Assembly (NCBI GenBank): GCA_030642995.1
Contig: DAOWMR010000111.1
Span: 1-8,192 of the forward strand
Length of the DNA: 8,192 nucleotides
Direction of reading: 5' to 3'
Origin: Spirochaetales bacterium
GTDB lineage: Bacteria; Spirochaetota; Spirochaetia; DSM-27196; SLST01
Below, one piece after another: positions 1 to 6,242 of the stretch. Position 1 is the stretch's first letter. Each line of letters starts with the position of its first letter. Made by a program: the position numbers and the translations under genes. The notes under the pieces were generated by a model that saw nothing but the letters and a program-made list of their open reading frames with translations, was not told where the DNA came from and ran no database searches.

Positions 1-509
1 CCATTCTCCCCGAAGATCATGATCGTGGAAGTGCTTTTCGCGCTTTGCTCGATGAGAGACCGGACCTGCGCCATTTCCGGGGAATTGCCGAGCATCTCAT
101 CTTCGTTGATCACGCGGTTCCGGAGCCGACGGTTTTCCCGCTTCAGCTCTTCCAACGCGAGTGCGTTCTTGCACAACGTCGTCACGCGATCCAGGCTCAG
201 TGGTTTCTCAATGAAGTCGAACGCTCCGAGCTTCACCGCTTTTACCGCCAGGTCTATGTTCGCGTGGCCGGAAATAATGATCACTTCCGTGTTCGAGTTC
301 CGGGACTTGATCTCCTTCAGCACATCAATGCCACCCATGTTGGGAAGCCAGACGTCCAGGATAACCAGATCGATCCGATCATCCTTCATCAACTCCAGAC
401 CTTCTATACCATCCTCGGCCGTCCGTACCCGGTAGCCCTCGTCCTCGAGGATGTCCTTCAGAACCTCCCGAATACCCTTCTCATCATCTATGACCAGCAC
501 CGTGTTCAT
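1..509 (-). CDS. ntrX: NtrX-type sigma-54 response regulator, N-terminal part (cut by left edge)
   Basis: Response regulator paired with the upstream NtrY kinase; the full protein would activate sigma-54 promoters. The visible 169 complete codons hold a receiver domain (about residues 1-120) with the acidic pair D8-D9, phospho-acceptor D52 in VILDVWLP, switch residue S80 in IISGHA and K102 in IEKPL. A charged linker follows, then the start of an AAA+ domain: LGNSPEMAQV at about 140-149 and the beginning of a Walker A, GENG, right at the window edge. The rest of the AAA+ domain (including any GAFTGA loop) and the DNA-binding domain lie outside. The ATG overlaps the ntrY stop in an ATGA, with a GAGGG ribosome site six bases upstream. 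NtrX is chosen over NtrC because of the NtrY partner; the receiver-AAA+ architecture is certain, the subfamily name likely. Confidence 0.9.
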   Translation of the reverse strand, partial: MNTVLVIDDEKGIREVLKDILEDEGYRVRTAEDGIEGLELMKDDRIDLVILDVWLPNMGGIDVLKEIKSRNSNTEVIIISGHANIDLAVKAVKLGAFDFIEKPLSLDRVTTLCKNALALEELKRENRRLRNRVINEDEMLGNSPEMAQVRSLIEQSAKSTSTIMIFGEN

Positions 510-2299
510 TGTTGTCCCTCATCAGATTGACCGGTTGTGAACGGAAGGTCCAGGTAGAAGGTAGTCCCGACTCCCAGCTGCGTCTCAAACCAGATTTGAC
601 CGTGGTGGTCAAACACGATCCGCTCGACGATTGCCAGTCCGAGGCCGGTGCCGTGGCGCTTGGTGGTCACGTACGGCTTGAAGATGGACTCCTGGTATTC
701 GCTCGGAATACCCGGGCCGGTGTCCTCAACCTGAATTCGACCAAAGGTGTCCTCGCCCTTCTTGACGACATCCGCAGCAATGCGAATCTCGCCGCCGTCA
801 GGCATTGCCTCCAGGGCATTCTTGCAGAGGTTCACAAGCAACTGCTTCAGCTGGCCTGGATCTGCATCAAGGGTGAATTCTGCGGGCACACCATCGGTCA
901 TGACTATGTGCCGTGACTGCTGACCGTACGTTGCTGCTACCTCTTCAACAATCGGACGCAGAGAGACCCGTTGCACTGAAGGAGCGGGAAGACGTGAGAA
1001 CTCGCGGAACTCGGTAAGGAGCGCGTTGAGATTGTCCACCTCGCCCACAATCGATTTGACCGAGTTCCGAAACACCGTATCAAAGTCCGGGCTTGATGAC
1101 TCGTACTTGCGAAGCGATCTCTCTGCGGCCAGTCGGATGGGCGTCAACGGGTTCTTGATCTCGTGGGCAAGCCTCTGCGCGATCTCCTGCCAGGCAGCAA
1201 TCTTCTCGGTCTGTATCATCTTCGTTCGAGTCCGCCCCAGCTCGCTGACCATCCGATTGAATGAGTCTACCAAAGTGGACAACTCATCGCCTCGGCGCGA
1301 GAGTATGCGGATGGAGAAGTCACCTTCGGCAATACGACGGGTTGCCTCCTCAAGACTGACGATCGGACGGATAATCTCCTCGCTCAGAAAGAAGCTTACG
1401 AGGATAGTGAGCAGCATCAACGGCACCGAAAAAAAGGCATAGAATACGGCGATTGCCGTAACGAAGTTGCTCTGGAACAGCTCGAGCTGCACGAAGAACT
1501 CAAGTGCGTCCGCGAGGCGCCCGGCGGTTTTGTCGAAATCCGCCGGCAGGCAGGTGCTGAAGATCACCGTGTACGTCGATTCAGCAACTCCCCGTGCGGC
1601 ATACGATGTCCGAACGCGAAGGAAACTCACCGCCGCCGTACTCTCACGGGTGACCTGACCGTCTCGCGCGGCTGCTGCCCGCAGGGAGGGTATGCGGAAC
1701 TCCTCCGGCCCGGCGAAATAGGTCTCTTCGAATACGGGATCAAAGACCTGCATGGAATCAATCCCGGGGTTTACCCCCTGGATACGTTCCCACACCCGAC
1801 CCGGTTGTGACTCCAAACCTTCAAGCACCCCGCTCAGAAATCGACTGTCAACGAAACTCTTCAGGTCGTCCTGCTTCTGCCCGAAGAATGCGAGGGTGAT
1901 GTCCTGAGCTCCCCGAATTGCATCTCCGGTCTCCGCGGAGAACCAGGCGTCGGTGGCGGCGCGGATGAAGTTCACCGAGAGGACCGCTTGTGGAACCGAC
2001 GCGAGCAATACGATCACGCCAAAAGAGAGGAGCAGCCGAGACTTGAAGCGGGCGCCGGGCCTGCCAACCGCTCGTTGACGACCGAGACGAACCAGATTGA
2101 TGACGATGAAACTGAGCAGGAGAAGCGGGAACACAATTGCGATGATGACCACCGCAATCCCGGCGCTGCTACGGGTAAACGACAAATCACCGAGGACCTG
2201 TCCGGCGAACACAAGAACCAGGGTAATGAGCAGGACGTAGAGCACGATGAGGCTGATCAATGTTGCGAGGGAGGTACCTGCACTTGCCCGAACGCTCAT
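506..2299 (-). CDS. ntrY: NtrY-type membrane sensor histidine kinase
   Basis: 597-residue sensor kinase that should autophosphorylate and pass phosphate to NtrX. Membrane segments are visible at about 10-32, 47-70, 87-110 and 280-305; residues 111-279 between the last two form a large extracytoplasmic sensing region. HAMP follows at about 306-355, then the H-box with H379 in RLAHEIKNPLTPIRL, N-box at 488-498 (LVNLCKNALEA), G1 at 526-532 (DTGPGIP), F-box near 540 and G2 GTGLGLAI at 550-557. All catalytic boxes look intact. The three-then-one membrane layout is NtrY-like, but HAMP runs straight into the phosphoacceptor helix, so the PAS domain usual in proteobacterial NtrY is absent. The start chosen is the ATG overlapping the previous stop (ATGA); an upstream in-frame start 39 bases earlier lies inside the preceding gene and is less likely. 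Its own ribosome site is weak, fitting translational coupling. Confidence 0.92.
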   Translation of the reverse strand: MSVRASAGTSLATLISLIVLYVLLITLVLVFAGQVLGDLSFTRSSAGIAVVIIAIVFPLLLLSFIVINLVRLGRQRAVGRPGARFKSRLLLSFGVIVLLASVPQAVLSVNFIRAATDAWFSAETGDAIRGAQDITLAFFGQKQDDLKSFVDSRFLSGVLEGLESQPGRVWERIQGVNPGIDSMQVFDPVFEETYFAGPEEFRIPSLRAAAARDGQVTRESTAAVSFLRVRTSYAARGVAESTYTVIFSTCLPADFDKTAGRLADALEFFVQLELFQSNFVTAIAVFYAFFSVPLMLLTILVSFFLSEEIIRPIVSLEEATRRIAEGDFSIRILSRRGDELSTLVDSFNRMVSELGRTRTKMIQTEKIAAWQEIAQRLAHEIKNPLTPIRLAAERSLRKYESSSPDFDTVFRNSVKSIVGEVDNLNALLTEFREFSRLPAPSVQRVSLRPIVEEVAATYGQQSRHIVMTDGVPAEFTLDADPGQLKQLLVNLCKNALEAMPDGGEIRIAADVVKKGEDTFGRIQVEDTGPGIPSEYQESIFKPYVTTKRHGTGLGLAIVERIVFDHHGQIWFETQLGVGTTFYLDLPFTTGQSDEGQQ

Positions 2300-2898
2300 G
2301 GCTCCGCCACCGCCGGATTGACGAGGTGCCGCGACCACGGTGAAGATTCACTTCGATTGGCCGTGAAGAGTGAGAGAAGGCTCAATCCCGGGACAAACAC
2401 GATCGGAGTGTACTCCGCGCTCGTCTCAACAACCAGCCCCGAATCTCGCCGGACTGCGGACCACGGGATTCGGTAATCGGCCAGCGAGAAGAGATCGGAG
2501 TAGAAAGCTGCCTCGTCGGCATATGCAAGGGTTGTGCCGTTGTCCTCAACCATGACGTAGGCTGCAAGGAAAGGATCCCACCGAGCTTCGACGCCCGGGC
2601 GGAACTCGCGCAGGAGTCGGTCCCCGAGCATCCGAAAAGGTCGGTCCCGCGGGGAGCTGATTCGGATACGGTACTCAACGCGAACTCTCATGCCCTCGTG
2701 AAGAGTTTCAAACAGCGCCTCGACATCGGCCCCGGCCACGGTCATGTCAATGGAGAGATAGTCGGCGGTGGGCCGAACGACCGCTTGATGTTGGAGCTGG
2801 GCCGGAAGCGTCGATGCAGCCAGGAACAGGAGGACGCCACTGAACCCCTTAACCAGGCTCTTCCTGGAATCGGTTCTCGAACAATGTGGCCACAGCAT
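2296..2898 (-). CDS. secreted DUF4390-like protein preceding ntrY
   Basis: 200-residue exported protein of unknown function. The start is an ATG with an AGGAGG ribosome site six bases upstream. It gives a signal peptide: basic residues around 8-17, hydrophobic core at 18-30 (KGFSGVLLFLAAS) and likely cleavage after LPA at residue 33. The mature part looks beta-rich: an early segment VEALFETLHEGMRVRVEYRI, then a block with R93/R97 and W107, and a C-terminal GLSLLSLFTANR and PWS motif. This layout and its place directly before ntrY resemble the DUF4390 proteins found ahead of ntrY-ntrX in beta-proteobacteria; the family call is from memory of that pattern and moderate. The gene starts 50 bp inside ptsH in another frame and ends in an ATGA overlap with ntrY. 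An inferred role is an envelope partner of the NtrY sensor region. Confidence 0.75.
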   Translation of the reverse strand: MLWPHCSRTDSRKSLVKGFSGVLLFLAASTLPAQLQHQAVVRPTADYLSIDMTVAGADVEALFETLHEGMRVRVEYRIRISSPRDRPFRMLGDRLLREFRPGVEARWDPFLAAYVMVEDNGTTLAYADEAAFYSDLFSLADYRIPWSAVRRDSGLVVETSAEYTPIVFVPGLSLLSLFTANRSESSPWSRHLVNPAVAEP

Positions 2899-3121
2899 CC
2901 GCCGCCTCCTGCTCGTCAGGGCCTTCCACGGTGAGGTTGAGCACCGTATCGTACCCCGCCCCAAGAGTAATGATGCCCATGATGGACTTCGCGTTGATCG
3001 CCTCCGAGTCTTTCCCGAGCATGATCCGAGAATCAAATCGACTTGCGGTCTGTACAATCATCGCGGCGGGCCGGGCATGGATGCCGGCCCGATTGGCAAC
3101 GCGTACTTCACGTTGGATCAT
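2849..3121 (-). CDS. ptsH: HPr phosphocarrier protein
   Basis: 90-residue HPr, the usual length of the family. Both regulatory sites are present at their canonical numbers: H15 with R17 and P18 in GIHARPAA (the enzyme I / PEP phosphorylation site) and S46 in NAKSIMGI (the HprK phosphorylation site). The start is the ATG overlapping the hprK stop in an ATGA, with AGGAG about five bases upstream. Sitting next to its own kinase supports a mainly regulatory role; enzyme I and sugar permeases are not in this window, so whether it also serves sugar transport cannot be judged here. The ribosome site of the next gene lies inside its 3' end. Confidence 0.97.
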   Translation of the reverse strand: MIQREVRVANRAGIHARPAAMIVQTASRFDSRIMLGKDSEAINAKSIMGIITLGAGYDTVLNLTVEGPDEQEAADAVATLFENRFQEEPG

Positions 3122-4140
3122 GAGGGCTCCTGGTCTCGGTCGCTGTGGGAATCCCGGCGAAAAAGATCCTTGTTCTGGAAATATGCATTCCTTGCATGCT
3201 CACTCTCCAGCCACTTGAGCACACTCTGATTGAACTCTTTTGCGGAAAAGTATCCCATCTGCTTCAGTCGTTCATTCATGGCGGCCGTCTCAATGAGTAT
3301 AGGCACATTGCGCCCCGGTTTCACGGGAATCTCCAAGTAGGGCACATGCACGCCCAGAATTGTCTTGGTCCGTTCCTCGGCGCCAATACGATCATATTCC
3401 TTGTTGGAATCCCATAGTTCGAGTTCAATGACGAGCTGGACCTGCTTGTTGTCCCGGATTGCTCCGACACCGAACAGATGCGTGATATTGATGATCCCGA
3501 GTCCCCGGATCTCCATGTGGTGGCCCAGCGCCTTGTTCGCCCCTGCTCCCGTGAGAATGTTCCCGTGGATGCATCGGATTTCCACCGCATCGTCGGCGAC
3601 GAGCCGATGGCCCCGTTCAATGAGTTCCAGCGCCGCCTCACTCTTCCCAACCCCGCTGTCACCGAGAATCAATACCCCAATGCCGAACACCTCAACGAGA
3701 GTGCCGTGGATGATCTCATGAGACGCAAACACGTTTGAGAGCGCCCGGATGAGGCGCGAAGAAAAATTGGACGTGGCAAGATCGGTCTGGAGCAGCGGAC
3801 AGCCGGTCGCCTCTGCTCGTTCACGGAACGGTTCGGTTGGAACCTGGCTGTGAGTGAACACGCAGCATGGTACCGATTTGGCAAAGAGACTGTCTATTGT
3901 GTCGGTCTTCCCGAGTTGCTCAAGCTCACCCAGATAGGCTGTTTCTCCCTGTCCGAAAATCTGGATCCGATTAGGCCCGAATTTGTCATAGAATCCGCTC
4001 AGCGCGAGCCCGGGCCGATTGAGGTCCTGTACGGTTATCTCTCTTGTCAAACCCGGTCGCCCGCCGATGCAGGTCAAGTCCAGAGCATCGTGTTCTTTGA
4101 GGTCCAGGCCAAGGAGATCAAGAACTGTGAACTTCTTCAT
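3118..4140 (-). CDS. hprK: HPr kinase/phosphorylase
   Basis: 340-residue bifunctional enzyme that phosphorylates and dephosphorylates HPr on Ser-46. The N-terminal regulatory domain covers about residues 1-130. The C-terminal kinase domain has catalytic H145 in HGTLVEV, Walker A GDSGVGKS at 160-167, the acidic pair D183-D184 in VADDAVE, and the family signature EIRGLGIINITHLFG at 210-224. The conserved KPGRNVPILIE segment follows at 274-284. The tail after about 315 is hydrophilic. The start ATG lies 21 bp after the hpf stop; the ribosome site before it is poor (a GGGTG at best), so translation may depend on the upstream gene. The stop overlaps the ptsH start. The opening residues MKKFTVLDLLGLDLKEHDAL recall spirochaetal HprK, which guides the taxonomic guess. 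Confidence 0.97.
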   Translation of the reverse strand: MKKFTVLDLLGLDLKEHDALDLTCIGGRPGLTREITVQDLNRPGLALSGFYDKFGPNRIQIFGQGETAYLGELEQLGKTDTIDSLFAKSVPCCVFTHSQVPTEPFRERAEATGCPLLQTDLATSNFSSRLIRALSNVFASHEIIHGTLVEVFGIGVLILGDSGVGKSEAALELIERGHRLVADDAVEIRCIHGNILTGAGANKALGHHMEIRGLGIINITHLFGVGAIRDNKQVQLVIELELWDSNKEYDRIGAEERTKTILGVHVPYLEIPVKPGRNVPILIETAAMNERLKQMGYFSAKEFNQSVLKWLESEHARNAYFQNKDLFRRDSHSDRDQEPS

Positions 4141-4161
4141 GAGTACTGCACCCGGGGATTG

Positions 4162-4455
4162 CTACTTATGGTTAGTAACTTTGTCCCGTTCCTTTCGGAT
4201 CTTGTGATCCAGCTTGTCAATCAACGTGTTGATTCCCTCATGGAGATCATAGCTGTGGACCTTGATGACCGACGAGTGTCCCCAACTCAAATGCAATTTC
4301 ACCTCAGTAATGAAATCCGGGTTCTCTCTGGTCAATGTGAACTGCAGGTCTTCGATGTATTCAGCGGCAAATTCCAGCTTTTCCAGCTTGGTGGTGATGA
4401 ACTCACGCGTATCATCATGCACGGTGAAATGAACACCCTTGATCTCAAGCTCCAT
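4162..4455 (-). CDS. hpf: ribosome hibernation-promoting factor (short HPF / sigma-54 modulation protein)
   Basis: 97-residue cytosolic protein of the HPF/YfiA family, which binds the 30S decoding region and idles ribosomes when growth slows. The family pattern is clear: a first strand MELEIKGVHFTV, helix with TREFITTKLEKLE at about 15-27, middle strands, and the final basic helix INTLIDKLDHKIRKERDK at about 75-92. The length matches the short form, lacking the C-terminal dimerisation domain of long HPF. The start has GGAGG eight bases upstream; a longer open frame on the 5' side runs back into rpoN and has no ribosome site, so it was not used. Only 16 bp separate it from the rpoN stop, the classical rpoN-hpf arrangement. 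Transcription from the rpoN promoter is inferred. Confidence 0.95.
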   Translation of the reverse strand: MELEIKGVHFTVHDDTREFITTKLEKLEFAAEYIEDLQFTLTRENPDFITEVKLHLSWGHSSVIKVHSYDLHEGINTLIDKLDHKIRKERDKVTNHK

Positions 4456-4471
4456 GCGCTCGGCCTCCTCT

Positions 4472-5839
4472 CTATCGGCGATATGAAGAATAAATGTCAA
4501 GTTCTTTACGATACTTGGCAACAGTCCTGCGTGCGAGTTTGATTCCGCGAGATGCCAGCAGGTCGGCAATTCCCTGGTCCGAAAGATGTTTGTCCGTGGC
4601 TTCGTCCTCCAGAATTTCCCTGATGACCTCCTTCACTCCCTCCTTTGAGAAACGCGAACCCGTTGAGCCGGCCCCTGAGATTGAGTTGGTGAAGAAATAC
4701 TTGAGCTCGTAGATTCCCCACTCGGTCTGCATGTACTTGGCGGTGGTGATGCGGGAAACGGTGGCTTCGTGCACCCCTACCTCAGCCGCGATGTCTTTGA
4801 GGGTCAGCGGTACGAGATACTTCGCCCCCTTGAGGAAGTAGTCTCGCTGGAACTCGATGATCGCACGCGCGACCTTGAGGAGGGTGGCATTGCGCTGGCG
4901 AATCGACTGGATGAACCATTTGGCATCTTTCACCTTTGCCCGGACAAACCGCTTCACGTCCTTCTGGGAATCCTTGCCAATGTCGCTGAAATCATCACTG
5001 ATCCCGAGAACCGGGATCTCTTCATCGTTCATGATGATGACGAACTGGTTGTCGCGAAGCACCACCATGAGGTCGGGGATGACATAGGTGACTTGATCGG
5101 CGGAGAAGAGTCTGCCCGGAAACGGCGTAAGACCCTTGATGAATTCGCGAGCTTCCTCAACGTCCTCAACCTCCACCTTGAGCTTCCGGGCAATGTCGGC
5201 ATGCTTGCCCCGCTCGAGCAGTTCAAGGTGGTCGGTCAGGATCGCATCCACTGCGACAGGCCGGGTCTCATCGAAACCTGCCTGGACAAGCAAGGACTCC
5301 CGGTAATCCACAACGCAAATCCCAATCGGCTCGAAGGAACGAACGATCTCGATCATCCGTTGAACAAGCGGCATGTCCTCATCCTCAAAGAGGACGTCCA
5401 GCGGTTCCCGGTAGAACCCGTTGTCATCGAGGTTCTGGATGAGGATGTCGCCAATCGCGAACTCTTTCTCCGAGATGGGCTGGAGTTTGAGTTGCCACTC
5501 CAAGTGCTCGTGGAGCGATTCAGCCTTTGAAAGCGCACCCTCCATGAACCGCCGCTTATTGTCACTGGCCTCGTCGTCATAACCCGTCCGGGTTATTCCC
5601 GGATCGGAACTGTCCTCGAAATACTCGTACTGTTCCTCGGTGGTTTGCTGGTCGGCATCCTCCAGAGAGACCGTAGAATTGTCCTCAATCACATCGAGAG
5701 CCGGATTCGCCTGGAGTTCTTCTTCAATCCGAAACTTGAGTTCCTGCAGCGGGAGCGCCATGAGCTGGATGCTCTGGTACAGCTGCGGGTTCATCTTGAG
5801 GTGCTGGCCCTGCACTAATGCGAGCTTCTGGTACTGCAC
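4472..5839 (-). CDS. rpoN: RNA polymerase sigma-54 factor
   Basis: 455-residue sigma-54, near the usual length. Region I at about 1-50 carries the activator-interacting pattern (LVQGQHLKMNPQL, QSIQLM, ELQANPALDV). An acidic region II covers about 52-95, then the core-binding domain at about 105-290. A helix-turn-helix lies at about 348-368 (LKDIAAEVGVHEATVSRI), and the diagnostic RpoN box ARRTVAKYRK at 436-445 reads the -24 element. The start is GTG, with GGAGG five bases upstream; an ATG four bases earlier is in another frame and only one base from the GGAGG, so it is not the start. A strong sigma-70-type promoter precedes it. It heads the compact cluster running to ntrX. All expected regions look intact. 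Confidence 0.97.
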   Translation of the reverse strand: MQYQKLALVQGQHLKMNPQLYQSIQLMALPLQELKFRIEEELQANPALDVIEDNSTVSLEDADQQTTEEQYEYFEDSSDPGITRTGYDDEASDNKRRFMEGALSKAESLHEHLEWQLKLQPISEKEFAIGDILIQNLDDNGFYREPLDVLFEDEDMPLVQRMIEIVRSFEPIGICVVDYRESLLVQAGFDETRPVAVDAILTDHLELLERGKHADIARKLKVEVEDVEEAREFIKGLTPFPGRLFSADQVTYVIPDLMVVLRDNQFVIIMNDEEIPVLGISDDFSDIGKDSQKDVKRFVRAKVKDAKWFIQSIRQRNATLLKVARAIIEFQRDYFLKGAKYLVPLTLKDIAAEVGVHEATVSRITTAKYMQTEWGIYELKYFFTNSISGAGSTGSRFSKEGVKEVIREILEDEATDKHLSDQGIADLLASRGIKLARRTVAKYRKELDIYSSYRR

Positions 5840-5857
5840 TCATGCCTCCGCAATTCA

Positions 5858-5887
5858 ATTATTGGTGCATGCTGCAAGGAGTGTCAA
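5858..5887 (-). promoter_or_regulatory. sigma-70-type promoter of rpoN
   Basis: Read on the minus strand: a perfect -35 TTGACA at 5887-5882, an 18-base spacer, and AATAAT at 5863-5858 (five of six to the -10 consensus). Transcription would begin near 5851, leaving a leader of roughly a dozen bases before the rpoN GTG, with GGAGG at 5849-5845 inside it. It lets rpoN and the genes behind it be transcribed independently of lptB. No sigma-54-type -24/-12 site was seen here, so there is no visible autoregulation by RpoN. Confidence 0.7.
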
Positions 5888-5907
5888 TGTGAAGCGTGAA
5901 ACCGGCA

Positions 5908-6005
5908 CCGCTGCCTGCAGGCGACGAGTGCGTGACTTCACTTGGTCCTCGACATCAGAATGTCTGCGGGATCGTTCAGCCCCGCACTCGTCGCCACGGC
6001 AGCGG
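5908..6005. repeat. long imperfect inverted repeat (21-bp stem, nested hairpin)
   Basis: The left arm 5908-5932 and right arm 5983-6005 pair over CCGCTGCC/GGCAGCGG (8 bp) and GGCGACGAGTGCG/CGCACTCGTCGCC (13 bp), separated only by a small 4x2 internal loop. The 50-base apical region contains a smaller hairpin, GACAT-CAGA-ATGTC, at 5951-5964. No T-run follows on either strand, so it is not a standard intrinsic terminator. It ends about 20 bp upstream of the rpoN -35 box. Confidence 0.8.
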
Positions 6006-6158
6006 CCCAGCACATCCTCTCGCCTCCCGCTGCACAGACATCCGATGTGCGCGGTTTGCATGGTGTGTTTCCGACATGCAATCCTGTGAGAGCGTGCATC
6101 TTGCATTGGCGGATGATAACCGGCCTGCACCGGCGCATATTGCGTGCACGGTATGAGT

Positions 6159-6185
6159 GGGAATGGGAACGTGGGTTTTCTTGGG
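6159..6185 (+). other. G-quadruplex-like motif
   Basis: Four GGG runs at 6159-6161, 6165-6167, 6173-6175 and 6183-6185 with loops of 3, 5 and 7 bases satisfy the usual G3N1-7 pattern on the plus strand. It lies downstream of the methyltransferase gene; the methyltransferase transcript would carry the C-rich complement. Whether it folds is unknown, and such motifs also arise by chance. Confidence 0.4.
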
Positions 6186-6242
6186 AAGAGAGAGTTATGT
6201 TTCCTCGATGATGATCGACTGTGGCATGTGGTCGTTTTCTAG

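Larger units (their letters stand above)
5841..6242. other. non-coding stretch between the methyltransferase gene and rpoN
   Basis: About 400 bp with no convincing gene; open frames exist on the minus strand here but lack ribosome sites and resemble nothing known to me. Near rpoN it holds the rpoN ribosome site and a sigma-70-type promoter, then a long imperfect hairpin (5908-6005), then several short inverted repeats built on TGCAT/ATGCA (6056-6106), and a G-quadruplex-like motif on the plus strand (6159-6185). No terminator with a T-run was found after the methyltransferase stop. Confidence 0.6.

Noticed and set aside
45..530. 161-codon plus-strand open frame at the left edge
   Set aside because: Antisense to ntrX, whose receiver-domain residues are all present on the minus strand.
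3850..4542. 230-codon plus-strand open frame
   Set aside because: It runs antisense across hprK and hpf, whose motifs are unmistakable; its translation shows no recognisable domain and it is a shadow of their codon pattern.
4769..5530. 253-codon plus-strand open frame
   Set aside because: Entirely antisense to rpoN, with charged, featureless translation; explained by the third-position bias of rpoN.
5908..6005. Integron attC site
   Set aside because: The long hairpin suggested attC, but the conserved GTTRRRY / RYYYAAC core sites are absent and there is no cassette-like context.
5908..6005. Intrinsic terminator for the methyltransferase gene
   Set aside because: The stem is strong, but the loop is 50 bases and no T-run follows on either strand.
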